Below, one piece after another: positions 1-8,048 of a stretch of DNA of 64,000 nt. Each line of letters starts with the position of its first letter. Within the stretch, counting starts at the first letter, position 1. The DNA is taken from assembly GCA_024226555.1 (NCBI GenBank), contig JAAELO010000762.1, forward strand, positions 25,531-89,530, read 5' to 3'. The position numbers and the translations under genes are program-made. The notes below the pieces were generated by a model. The model did not search any database and was not told the origin of the DNA. It was given only the letters and a program-made list of their open reading frames with translations. The stretch comes from Desulfobacterales bacterium. Its GTDB lineage: Bacteria > Desulfobacterota > Desulfobacteria > Desulfobacterales > JAAELO01.

Positions 1-2
1 GC

Positions 3-161
3 CAGGCAAATAAATACAAGATAAGATCTATTCCAACCCAGATATTTTTTGATAGTTCTGGAAAAGAAATTTACAGGCATGTTGGTTTTATGAGCGAAAA
101 AGCCATTATTGAACAATTTACAAAAATGGGTGTTAATACTCCTGCCAAAATTAAAGGATAA
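3..161 (+). CDS. Thioredoxin-family protein, C-terminal part (5' end outside window)
   Basis: An open frame enters from the left edge and ends with TAA at 159-161, giving 52 residues. The peptide reads like the second half of a thioredoxin fold: a strand-turn with the cis-proline signature (RSIPTQIFF), then a strand carrying GKEIYRHVG and a closing helix. The redox CXXC lies outside the window, so activity cannot be judged. The CcdA-like gene starts 9 bases downstream, so the two probably form a thiol-disulfide relay across the membrane, with CcdA passing electrons to this thioredoxin-like partner. Too short for the ORF track; family call is good, exact subfamily unknown. Confidence 0.75.
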   Translation, partial: QANKYKIRSIPTQIFFDSSGKEIYRHVGFMSEKAIIEQFTKMGVNTPAKIKG

Positions 162-170
162 TTTCTGTTT

Positions 171-875
171 ATGCTGGATACAATTTTCCTGACTGTGAAT
201 CAATGGATGACAAGTGGAACTATTGTTGCTGCAATTGGGTGTTTTATCTGGGGAATGATCAGTGTGCTTTTCAGTCCTTGTCATATTGCTTCCATTCCTC
301 TTATTGTCGGTTACGTTGGTGGGCAGGACAAAATGGTTCACCCTAAACAAGCAGGTCTCTATTCCATTCTCTTTACATCAGGTCTTTTTATAACAATCGC
401 TTTGGTAGGGATCATATGCGCTCTGCTTGGCAGAATGCTCGGAGATGTTGGAAATTACTGGCAGATACTTGTTGGAACTATTCTTATTTGGGTTTCTTTA
501 GGCATGCTTGGGGTGGAAAAGTGCTCTTTATCCGGAAGCCTTCTATATAAATTAAATATAAAAGGTCTGTTTGGCGCATTCGTGCTGGGTCTGGCATATG
601 GAGTTCTTTCAGGTTCATGTACTTTTGGTTTCATAGCTCCAATTCTTGCAATTATTACAGTTCAGGAAAAAATCATAACCGGTATTATTATGATAACACT
701 TTTTGCCACAGGTCACTGCCTTCCAATATTTATTGCCGGAAGTTCAACAGCTATAGTAAAAAAACTGATCGAAAGTAGTTCCTGGAATGGAGCGGGCATT
801 TGGTTTAGAAAATTAGCTGGATTTACAATTATGGCTTTGGGTGTTTACTTCATTGCAAATCCAATTTTCGTATAA
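171..875 (+). CDS. CcdA/DsbD-type membrane thiol-disulfide transporter
   Basis: 234-residue integral membrane protein with about six hydrophobic segments and no soluble domains, the size of the CcdA family. Two half-repeats are visible, each with a cysteine near a proline in a membrane segment (FSPCHIASIPL near residue 36 and SGSCTFGFIAPIL near residue 150). These are the CcdA redox cysteines that carry electrons from cytoplasmic thioredoxin to the periplasm. It follows a thioredoxin-family gene by 9 bases, which fits one transcription unit used for cytochrome c maturation or periplasmic disulfide reduction. The exact acceptor is unknown. Confidence 0.85.
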   Translation: MLDTIFLTVNQWMTSGTIVAAIGCFIWGMISVLFSPCHIASIPLIVGYVGGQDKMVHPKQAGLYSILFTSGLFITIALVGIICALLGRMLGDVGNYWQILVGTILIWVSLGMLGVEKCSLSGSLLYKLNIKGLFGAFVLGLAYGVLSGSCTFGFIAPILAIITVQEKIITGIIMITLFATGHCLPIFIAGSSTAIVKKLIESSSWNGAGIWFRKLAGFTIMALGVYFIANPIFV

Positions 876-1063
876 GTTAGGTATAAAATTAATAGAAGCT
901 ATCTCAAAATAGAAAAGAACCACATGAAACAACCTCCTGTAAGCGAACAAAATTAAATCATTTTTGTTCTATTGGAAGCTAAACTTTTGAAAAGTTTAAC
1001 AAACAGATTTTTATTTATAATCGAGATTGGTCGTCATTCCCGAGAATATTTTTTAGATGGATT

Positions 1064-1786
1064 CTAATTAAACCTTACTTTGAGATGAGCACCTATAAAC
1101 ATTAAACCTTCATCAGGGCTTCCATCTGAATCAAGGTACTCAAACTTCAGGAAAACTGCAATTCTGTCCTCAAAAGGACTTTGAATAAAACCTATAGGAT
1201 TCATGTTTAATATAGTACTATTCCCTTTACGCTTATATTTGTAGATAGCCTTTTGACCAATAGCCCCTTCAATAACCAATTTTCCACTTGCCAGCATCTC
1301 AATAGTTGCTGGCGGTACCGCTTCAGGTGCTTCAAAAGGTTTGTATTTAAATTTTTCTGTATATGAATCAAATCTTAAATAGTAGCTTCTACCTTTGTAT
1401 TTAAAGCTATTACCTCCTGTTACATATCGCTTCTGAGAAACTATTCCAAACTTCTTTAAATATTTCTTAAATTCAACCTGATTCTTTTCCCAGATCTCTT
1501 CAACAGTTTTAATATTATCCTTTGTTTTCTCTGAAAATGCTTCAATGGTTTTTGTAACAAGCTTCTTATCCGTAACCATAGACTGAATAACAAAATCATA
1601 CCGGGGACAAAAACCGCATGCTCCACCAATGTTGTACATAAAAAGATATGCAAAACTACCCTTTTTGGACCACCCAATAGGATAGATTTTATTCTTGATT
1701 GCAATTTTTAAAGGTTCTGGTGGGGTATCGGCAAATACCAATGATGAAGAAAGTAATATCAATGTGATTATAAGTATTTTTTTCAT
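1064..1786 (-). CDS. Secreted hypothetical protein
   Basis: 240 residues starting with a clear Sec signal peptide (MKKILIITLILLSSSLVFA, cleavage expected just before DTPPEP). The mature part is mixed alpha/beta with a CGFC pair near residue 57 that could be a disulfide or metal site, and a lysine-rich middle. An AGGAAGAG ribosome site precedes the ATG. No family recognised. It is the last gene before a short gap containing a GGAATGACG-type repeat remnant, and is separated from its upstream neighbour by a family A repeat, so it is probably transcribed alone. Periplasmic location is inferred from the signal only. Confidence 0.6.
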   Translation of the reverse strand: MKKILIITLILLSSSLVFADTPPEPLKIAIKNKIYPIGWSKKGSFAYLFMYNIGGACGFCPRYDFVIQSMVTDKKLVTKTIEAFSEKTKDNIKTVEEIWEKNQVEFKKYLKKFGIVSQKRYVTGGNSFKYKGRSYYLRFDSYTEKFKYKPFEAPEAVPPATIEMLASGKLVIEGAIGQKAIYKYKRKGNSTILNMNPIGFIQSPFEDRIAVFLKFEYLDSDGSPDEGLMFIGAHLKVRFN

Positions 1787-1876
1787 ATCTCTTCCTATCT
1801 ACGGCGCAAAATATACAACTTTTAAATTTAATAGTAAAACGAATATGTGGTTGAATGACCTGATCCATTTTTTAGT

Positions 1877-1998
1877 GCTAAGTAAAAAGCTTCTTTTACA
1901 AGGCTTTGATTTTATTCAGGCGTGAAGACGTACGTTTTTAGTACTTCGAACGTCTGATAAAATCTATAACGCAGTAAATGGAGTTTTTTTACGACGCA
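1877..1998 (-). repeat. Family A palindromic repeat, copy 1
   Basis: About 120 bases that match copies near 14.9, 28.1, 36.9 and 47.7 kb. The ends are imperfect inverted repeats (GTAAAA..CTTC..TTTRC type at one end, its complement next to GACGC at the other). On the minus strand it starts right after the TAG of the SUI1-family gene. It ends in a hairpin arm followed by a T-rich stretch, so it may end transcription of that gene. Confidence 0.75.
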
Positions 1999-2358
1999 CT
2001 AACCGCCGGACTTCTTAGCTTTGAACCCCAACTTAATTAACTCTTCTACTAAGAACTCCCTGTGGTCTCCCTGTATTTCGATAACACCGTCTTTTACAGC
2101 TCCCCCGGTTCCACACTTTTGCTTCAGTTTTTTAGCAAGATCCTTTAGTTCACGATCCTCAAGTGGAAGTCCGGTAATCAGAGAAACTCCTTTTCCTTTT
2201 CTTCCCTTTGTTGATCTTTCAACTCTGACCTTGCCATCACCTTTAGGGGCGCTGGCTTTCTTCTTTTGACACTTACATTTCTTATTCTGCTTACCACACT
2301 TTGGACAGATATCCCCAAACTCAGTGGAGTATACTAATTCACTGTTACTATCTCTCAT
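1999..2358 (-). CDS. SUI1/eIF1-family translation factor YciH-like
   Basis: 119 residues. The C-terminal 75 residues are a SUI1 domain: basic RKGKGVSLITGL loop, then KKLKQKCGTGGAVKDG and IEIQGDHREFLVEELIKLGF, which is the hallmark of bacterial YciH and eukaryotic eIF1. The first 40 residues add a small Cys motif (CPKCGKQNKKCKC) that could bind zinc. Bacterial YciH is thought to influence initiation fidelity, binding the small ribosomal subunit. Same strand as the DUF3795 and CvfB genes upstream, with a 48-base gap, so probably one small translation/RNA-related operon. The stop codon directly abuts a family A repeat. Confidence 0.9.
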   Translation of the reverse strand: MRDSNSELVYSTEFGDICPKCGKQNKKCKCQKKKASAPKGDGKVRVERSTKGRKGKGVSLITGLPLEDRELKDLAKKLKQKCGTGGAVKDGVIEIQGDHREFLVEELIKLGFKAKKSGG

Positions 2359-2406
2359 TTATATTGACCTTTTGATATTATATCTCAAAACTATAAGGAA
2401 CCTTAC

Positions 2407-2832
2407 TTATTCCTGTCCTTTACCCACAACAAACTTATGTGTGAAATATTTTGTTCTGATTTCAGAAGATTCCTCAATCCATTTCTCTATTCCATATTTT
2501 TGAATTCTACAGAGATTATATACCTTCATATTATGAGGGTACATGGAAGCTCCTTCAGAAAGAGGCGCTAAAAGCTTACATGGAAAATCGGAACATTCAC
2601 TACAAAGATCATGTCCTTTCTCTTTAACACAAGAAAGGGTCTCACAACCATTTGGTATATGATAATGCTTACCATCCTGTGCTCTGCAACCTTTACAGGA
2701 AATATCATCTTTTGGAACACCCATTTTACTGTGAATCATCTCCTGTAATTTGTCAGTAAGATTTTCTTCATAAAGTTCACAATTAAAACAATCGAGGCCA
2801 CAGGGCGCTGTTAAGACTACTTTCTTTTCCAA
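2407..2832 (-). CDS. DUF3795 cysteine-rich protein
   Basis: 141 residues with the typical DUF3795 cysteine pattern: APCGLDCFNCELY at the N-terminus, CKGCR near residue 46, then C..LSCVKEKGHDLCSECSDFPC. These cysteines probably bind metal, but the biochemical role of the family is unknown. The start is a TTG codon preceded by GAGGAG with a 7-base spacing; no in-frame ATG fits as well. It lies 21 bases after the CvfB gene and ahead of the SUI1 gene on the same strand, so the three are probably co-transcribed. Confidence 0.85.
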   Translation of the reverse strand: MEKKVVLTAPCGLDCFNCELYEENLTDKLQEMIHSKMGVPKDDISCKGCRAQDGKHYHIPNGCETLSCVKEKGHDLCSECSDFPCKLLAPLSEGASMYPHNMKVYNLCRIQKYGIEKWIEESSEIRTKYFTHKFVVGKGQE

Positions 2833-2853
2833 TTCTATTCTCCTCGATCATCT

Positions 2854-3681
2854 CTACTTCAGTTTTATTCCATCCTTGTTTAGCTCTATTAATCCGCTTT
2901 TAAACAGACTTCCTATTGCTTTTTTGAACTCTTTTTTACTCATGGAAAACACCTTCTTTATATCATCCGGGGAACTTTTGTCATGATATGGAAGAGATCC
3001 TCCAGCTTCTTTTAATTTGGCAAAAACAGATTCGCCAGATCCTTCAACAGAGTTATAACCTGGTGTTTTTAGAGTCAGGTCTATTTTGCCATCCTCACGA
3101 AGACGCATGATATAACCAGTAACCCTTTCACCAACACTTAGTTTCTTATAAGTCTCATTTTTATATAGCATTCCAAAGTATCTGTTATCAATAACAGCCA
3201 TAATACCAATGTTGGTTTCAGAGTGGATCAGAAGTTCAACTTTCTGCAATTCAGTGAGCTCTTTCAGGTCTTTTTCGCTATTTGCAGATATTTTGGTTGT
3301 CCCGTAAACCCTGTCTGTAATTTCATCCAGGCATATTTTAACAATATATTTTGATCCTATAATCAGTTTATCCTGCTGTTCACTTTTTGGAACCAACAGA
3401 TCCTTTTCAAGTCCCCAGTCCATAAATGTTCCAAATGGCGCCACATCTTTAGCTTCAATATAAACAAAATCCCCTACAACACCACTTGGTTTTATAGTTG
3501 TTGCAATGGGTCTATCCTCTGAGTCTGTATAGACAAAAACATTTATAGAGTCCCCAACATTAAGATCCTCGGGGACATATTTTTGTGGTAATAATATTCT
3601 TTCCTCTTCAGAATGGAGGTATACTCCAAATTCAACAACACTATCTACGATAAGCTCATTATAACTTCCAATTTTAAGCAT
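2854..3681 (-). CDS. S1-type RNA-binding protein, CvfB/YitL family
   Basis: 275 residues with tandem S1-like OB folds followed by a C-terminal winged-helix. The N-terminal section (GVYLHSEEERILLPQKYVP) and the central APFGTFMDWGLEKDLLVP match the CvfB layout; the final part, with PDDIKKVFSMSKKEFKKAIG, is the winged helix. CvfB proteins bind RNA and affect virulence or stress gene expression in Firmicutes; the role in this type of organism is not established. First gene of a three-gene minus-strand unit. Its promoter must lie in the 265-base divergent region shared with the EAL gene, which holds a long inverted repeat. Confidence 0.85.
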   Translation of the reverse strand: MLKIGSYNELIVDSVVEFGVYLHSEEERILLPQKYVPEDLNVGDSINVFVYTDSEDRPIATTIKPSGVVGDFVYIEAKDVAPFGTFMDWGLEKDLLVPKSEQQDKLIIGSKYIVKICLDEITDRVYGTTKISANSEKDLKELTELQKVELLIHSETNIGIMAVIDNRYFGMLYKNETYKKLSVGERVTGYIMRLREDGKIDLTLKTPGYNSVEGSGESVFAKLKEAGGSLPYHDKSSPDDIKKVFSMSKKEFKKAIGSLFKSGLIELNKDGIKLK

Positions 3682-3804
3682 TCTTTTCCCTGTATTAATT
3701 AGTATTAAAGCTCATTTTTTGAGCTTTTTATTGTAAAGTAACAACAATATCAGTATTATTTACTTTTTGAAAGATTAATACCGATACCTTCAAATAATTA
3801 AAAT

Positions 3805-3870
3805 TTCATTGAAATAGATGGTCGTTTATAGAGATTTTTCATTTAATAAACGACCATCTATTTCAGTGAA
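3805..3870. repeat. 25-bp near-perfect inverted repeat in a divergent promoter region
   Basis: Arms at 3805-3829 and 3846-3870 match at 24 of 25 positions (core AAATAGATGGTCGTTTAT) around a 16-base loop. It lies between the divergent CvfB and EAL genes, 76 bases before the chosen EAL start. No T-run follows either arm, so it is not a simple terminator. It could be a large operator, a leader hairpin or a remnant of a mobile palindrome. The ORF-track start of the next gene is inside the left arm, which argues against that start. Confidence 0.8.
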
Positions 3871-3946
3871 AGGACAATTATTAACAATTTTTCTTACCAA
3901 AAAATTTAAGATTCAAAAGGTTTTTACTCTTAATCAGGAATATATA

Positions 3947-5158
3947 ATGAATAATTGTAAGTCACAAAGTGCAGCTTTTGCAAATACAATAAAACGAAAC
4001 TATCAGTTTACCGAAGAGGATGCTCGTAAACTAAAAGAGATGTTATCTCTGATGGAAAAATACAGAGATGATTTTGTTAAAAAATTTTACGATTTTATAT
4101 TTAATTTTGAACATGCATCAGCCTTCCTGGAAACAAAGGAAATTATTGAACTACACAATGAAAAAATGAAAGAGTGGTTCAATAATCTGTTTTCAGGTAA
4201 CTACGACCCCAACTATTTTGAAAGTTTAAAGCAGATAAGTGAAGCCCATTCACGTATCAGCCTTCCAACGCATTATACTAATGCCAGTTTTAATTTTGTA
4301 CGTCGATATTTTTTACAAATACTGGTTACAAACAATCATATGGAATATCTGGATGTTGTGGAGAAAATTGTTGATATTAACCTCGATGTTTTAACAAGTT
4401 CCTATCTGCTTGAGGACACCAAACGTATTATTCAAACAATTAAATCAATCAAAAGAGCACTGGATTCAAAATCCGTTGTTCCTTTCTATCAACCAATTGT
4501 TGATAACAAAATGAATCATATAGTAAAATTTGAATGCCTGGTAAGGATTATAGAAGATGATGGGAGTTTTTTGTATCCTATGGATTTCCTTCCCATCTCC
4601 AAACAGGTTAAACTGTATGATGATATAACAAAAGAGGTTATCCGAAAATCGTTTAAGGATTTTGAAAAACTTAGAATGCCATTCTCTATCAACCTTTCAA
4701 TTAATGATATTGAAAATGAAAAAACCAAGACTTTTATCTATGAGAAATTAAAAAAATACCAAAGTATAGGAAGCAAACTTACTTTTGAAATCCTTGAATC
4801 GGAACAGATAAAAAATTATGCTCAAATTCTGGAGTTTATTCAAAGTGTTAAAAAATATGGGGTTAAGATTGCAATTGATGACTTTGGAAGTGGGTTTTCA
4901 AACTTTGACCATATAACAAAAATGGGAGTTGATTATCTAAAAATAGATGGTTCTCTCATTCGTGACCTACCTGAAAATAAAGAGAAACAAGTAACGGTTG
5001 AAACTATTGTTGATCTTGCTGCAAAGTTAGGTATCGAAACCATTGCTGAGTTTGTAAATGGTAAAGATGTTTATGAGATAATAAAGGCAAAAGGAGTAGA
5101 CTACTCGCAAGGTTTCTTTTTTGGTAAACCGGAACCGATAAACTTTTATTTGGAATAA
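3947..5158 (+). CDS. Globin-coupled EAL-domain cyclic-di-GMP phosphodiesterase
   Basis: 403 residues from the chosen ATG at 3947, which has AGGA seven bases upstream; the 43 extra residues of the ORF-track start come from the inverted repeat. Residues 1-150 look like a protoglobin/globin-coupled sensor: a helical bundle with SEAHSRISLPTHYTNASF holding the likely haem-binding His. Residues 165-400 are an EAL domain with Glu in FECLVRI (ECL for EAL), the N of SINLSIND, the DDFGSGF loop, the YLKIDGSL lysine and QGFFFGKP. All metal and catalytic positions look intact, so hydrolysis of c-di-GMP in response to O2, NO or redox is a reasonable inference. The GH114-like gene follows after 3 bases, suggesting control of an exopolysaccharide. 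Confidence 0.85.
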   Translation: MNNCKSQSAAFANTIKRNYQFTEEDARKLKEMLSLMEKYRDDFVKKFYDFIFNFEHASAFLETKEIIELHNEKMKEWFNNLFSGNYDPNYFESLKQISEAHSRISLPTHYTNASFNFVRRYFLQILVTNNHMEYLDVVEKIVDINLDVLTSSYLLEDTKRIIQTIKSIKRALDSKSVVPFYQPIVDNKMNHIVKFECLVRIIEDDGSFLYPMDFLPISKQVKLYDDITKEVIRKSFKDFEKLRMPFSINLSINDIENEKTKTFIYEKLKKYQSIGSKLTFEILESEQIKNYAQILEFIQSVKKYGVKIAIDDFGSGFSNFDHITKMGVDYLKIDGSLIRDLPENKEKQVTVETIVDLAAKLGIETIAEFVNGKDVYEIIKAKGVDYSQGFFFGKPEPINFYLE

Positions 5159-5161
5159 TCT

Positions 5162-6178
5162 ATGTTCGTTAATAAGAAAAAGTTAGTTCTTCTTTCAATT
5201 ACAGTTTGTCTTTTAATATCTAATTCTGCATTAGGGAAGACTTTAAGCAGAAAAACACGTCTTAAAAAAACTATGTCATGGATGTATCAAATCCAGGGCC
5301 TTGAAACAAAATCCCAGATTAATGCACTTGCTAAAACTCCATACCCTCTTCTTGTTGTGGAACCAAATTTTAATCACAGAGATATGACCGATTTTGACTG
5401 CAAAAGTATGACTAAAAAATTAAGGGTTATGCCAAATGGCAAAAATCGCCTGATCCTTGCTTATATTGACGTTGGTCAGGCTGAGGGCTGGAGAACTTAC
5501 TGGAAAAAGAGTTGGGTCGCCCCAACAGTAAAAAAGAAGGGAACCCCCGAATTTCTGGTTACCGTAGATCCCGATGGTTGGGAAAACTGCTATCCTGTAG
5601 CATATTGGAAAAAGGGGTGGAAAAAAATCTGGGTGGGTAAAAACGGTCTGATAGAACAACTTGCCAAAATGTGTTTCGATGGAGTTTACATTGATTGGGT
5701 AGAAGCCTATGATGATGACTTAATCAGAGTTGCTGCTAAAAAAGATAGAATCAATCCTGAAATTGAGATGATCAAATTTGTTGAAGAGATAGGAAAAGCT
5801 GGAAAAAGGGTAATAAAAGATTTTCTTGTGGTTCCTCAAAATGCTCCATTTTTAATCGATACAGCTCCCAAAAGATACGCCGCTGCTATCGATGCCTTAG
5901 CCGTCGAAGACACCTGGTTCCACGGCGAAGCGGATGCTAAATGGGATAGCCCAAAAGCCGGGGATTTAAGAACAAGGCATGATGGAATATGGGCTACAAA
6001 AGGAAGGCTTAATCAATACAAAAAATACTTACGCCTTGGGCTCCCTGTTTTTTCTGTGGATTACTGCGTTAAAAAGAGTAATGTAAAAATGGTGTATAAG
6101 GAAGCCCTAAAAGCTGGTTTAAGGCCCCTTGTTTCCAGAGTGGATCTATCGAGAATTACTGAAACACCTCCTGAATAA
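5162..6178 (+). CDS. Secreted GH114-like (endo-alpha-1,4-polygalactosaminidase family) protein
   Basis: 338 residues with a signal peptide (hydrophobic stretch ending in SNSALG). The mature part shows the TM1410/GH114 TIM-barrel pattern: WMYQIQGL, then LLVVEPNF, LAYIDVGQAEGW, a VAYWKKGWKKIW repeat and FDGVYIDWVEAYDDD with acidic residues at the expected active site. This family cleaves galactosaminogalactan or Pel-type polymers. It starts 3 bases after the c-di-GMP phosphodiesterase gene, which fits a biofilm-dispersal pairing (inference). A 9-bp hairpin (CTAATAATC arms, 6198-6224) follows without a T-run. Substrate specificity cannot be read from sequence. Confidence 0.8.
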   Translation: MFVNKKKLVLLSITVCLLISNSALGKTLSRKTRLKKTMSWMYQIQGLETKSQINALAKTPYPLLVVEPNFNHRDMTDFDCKSMTKKLRVMPNGKNRLILAYIDVGQAEGWRTYWKKSWVAPTVKKKGTPEFLVTVDPDGWENCYPVAYWKKGWKKIWVGKNGLIEQLAKMCFDGVYIDWVEAYDDDLIRVAAKKDRINPEIEMIKFVEEIGKAGKRVIKDFLVVPQNAPFLIDTAPKRYAAAIDALAVEDTWFHGEADAKWDSPKAGDLRTRHDGIWATKGRLNQYKKYLRLGLPVFSVDYCVKKSNVKMVYKEALKAGLRPLVSRVDLSRITETPPE

Positions 6179-6326
6179 GAATTCTTTTTTGTATTTTCTA
6201 ATAATCTATATCGACGATTATTAGGTTATAAGATTAATATACAACATCTTTTTATGACCAATTTGATCTGTATTATCGAACGTATTTTTCATTTAATAAA
6301 ATATATCCCATGTGTTATTAGAAACT

Positions 6327-7046
6327 ATGAATAAAAAAATACTAAATTATATTCCCTGGCAAGAGTTAACAAAAGGAAAACTGATTAAGCGGTATAAACG
6401 CTTTTTGACAGATGTTGAACTTGAAGACGGATCAATAGTTACAGCACATTGCCCGAATACCGGATCTATGAAGACATGTGGGGAGCCTGGTAGCCCTGTT
6501 TATATATCATACCATGACAATCCAAAGAGAAAACTGAAATACACCTGGGAACTGATTCAAATGCCCACCTCCCTAATTGGTGTAAATACAAACATTCCCA
6601 ATAAACTTGTGAAAGTTTCCATAGAAACTGGTCTTGTTGAAGAGCTTAAAGGTTATGACAATACCAAAGCAGAGGTAAAAACGAGCGAACACTCAAGATT
6701 GGACATCATGCTTTCAAAAGAGACCGGTGAAAAATGCTATGTTGAAGTTAAAAACTGTACACAGGTTATTGATAGAGTCGCCTCTTTTCCAGACGCAGTT
6801 ACCACAAGAGGTTTAAAACACCTTGTGGAGCTCCAAAGATTAGTAAAAGAGGGAACCAGAGGCGTAATGTTCTATCTGATTCAGAGAATGGATGCTGATA
6901 GCTTTGAGCCTGCGGATTCAATAGATCCTGCTTATGGCAAAGAGCTTAGAAAAGCAGTTAAGAATGGCGTTGAAATTGTTTGTTATGATGTTGATATAAA
7001 CATGAAGAGGATTAAGCTAAATAAGGCTATTCCTATCAAATTATAA
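6327..7046 (+). CDS. sfsA: SfsA family nuclease-like protein
   Basis: The track start is a GTG at 6312; I prefer the ATG five codons later because SfsA proteins begin just before this point, giving 239 residues. The family signature is clear: KRYKRFLTDVELEDG, AHCPNTGSMKTC, PRKLKYTWELIQ-like stretch, then a PD-(D/E)XK-like core SRLDIMLS...CYVEVKNCT and the FPDAVTTRGLKHLVEL motif. SfsA was named for sugar fermentation stimulation in E. coli; the fold suggests a DNA-binding nuclease. No obvious operon partner; about 150 bases separate it from each neighbour. Confidence 0.9.
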   Translation: MNKKILNYIPWQELTKGKLIKRYKRFLTDVELEDGSIVTAHCPNTGSMKTCGEPGSPVYISYHDNPKRKLKYTWELIQMPTSLIGVNTNIPNKLVKVSIETGLVEELKGYDNTKAEVKTSEHSRLDIMLSKETGEKCYVEVKNCTQVIDRVASFPDAVTTRGLKHLVELQRLVKEGTRGVMFYLIQRMDADSFEPADSIDPAYGKELRKAVKNGVEIVCYDVDINMKRIKLNKAIPIKL

Positions 7047-7208
7047 TAAACTGGGCAGAAACCTCCCTTTTTATTAGTGTAAATCCAAACCCTATAGAGA
7101 TATCCAATCCACTGGAATCTATATATCTATATTAAAAATTGGTGTTCTATCAATTTTTAGACTATTCACCTTAGCTCAATCACAAACAATTTAAGAAAGA
7201 GCTCTGAA

Positions 7209-8048
7209 ATGTCTGATATCAGAAAGATTAAAATACCATACCACCCGTGTATGGATGAAGGTGCGCATTCCAAAATTGCAAGGCTTCATCTTCCTGTTGC
7301 TAAGAAATGCAATATTAAGTGTGGTTATTGTGAAAGAAAAATTGACCATAACATTCAAAGACCCGGAACATGCAGTTCTGTTATATCACCCAGTGAAGCG
7401 CTTTTTGAGGCAAAAGAGTTTATAAAAGAATGGGGAGATAGTTCAATTATTGGAATTGCAGGCCCCGGAGACCCACTTTACAATGTTGAAACCTTTGAAA
7501 CAATAAAGCTTCTAAATGAACATGTCCCAAATATCAGGATATGTCTTTGTACAAACGGGTTAAAACTTTATGAATCCATAGGCTTTCTCGTTGAGGCCAA
7601 AGTTAAGCATGTAAGCATTACTATAAACGGTATCGATGCAGGTATCGTTAAAAAGATCCACCCCTTTATACATTCAGATGGATTTAAGATTGTTGGAAAA
7701 AAAGCTGCAGAAATACTGATTACAAATCAGCTTAAAGCAATTGAATCAGCAGTTTCAAATGGTATCTTTATAAAAATTAATTCAGTTGTAATACCAGGCT
7801 TAAATGATTTTCATCTTATGGATGTGGCAAAAAAAGTTTCTGAGATTGGAGCGGGAATAATGAATCCTATGCCCCTTATTCCAGCAGGAAAATTCAGGGA
7901 TATTAAGAGACCAACATCAAATTTTATGGATTCTATTTACAATGGATGTGGAAAATATATAGAAGTTTTTAAAAAATGCAGGCAGTGCAGAGCCGATGCG
8001 CGGGGAATTCCCGGAAAGGAGAATTGCAGATGGAAAAAAACAGCATAA
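7209..8048 (+). CDS. NifB-like radical SAM protein
   Basis: 279 residues. The N-terminus has the NifB-type pattern HPCMDEGAHSKIARLHLPVA followed by the radical-SAM triad CNIKCGYC, an IDHNIQRPG tail, and GIAGPGDPL for SAM binding. A CRQCRADARG cysteine pair at the C-terminus is also NifB-like. In nitrogenase systems NifB builds the FeMo-cofactor precursor, but no nif genes are visible here. It overlaps the ModA-like gene by 19 bases and that one overlaps a NapH-like gene, so the three are tightly coupled. A role in assembling or inserting a metal cofactor is inference. Confidence 0.8.
   Translation: MSDIRKIKIPYHPCMDEGAHSKIARLHLPVAKKCNIKCGYCERKIDHNIQRPGTCSSVISPSEALFEAKEFIKEWGDSSIIGIAGPGDPLYNVETFETIKLLNEHVPNIRICLCTNGLKLYESIGFLVEAKVKHVSITINGIDAGIVKKIHPFIHSDGFKIVGKKAAEILITNQLKAIESAVSNGIFIKINSVVIPGLNDFHLMDVAKKVSEIGAGIMNPMPLIPAGKFRDIKRPTSNFMDSIYNGCGKYIEVFKKCRQCRADARGIPGKENCRWKKTA

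Noticed and set aside
1695-1925. 76-residue ORF antisense to the 1.06 kb gene
   Set aside because: It runs into a family A repeat and lies opposite a gene with a signal peptide and good start.
3818-3946. N-terminal 43-residue extension of the EAL protein
   Set aside because: It is encoded by an inverted repeat arm and loop; a better start with a ribosome site is at 3947.
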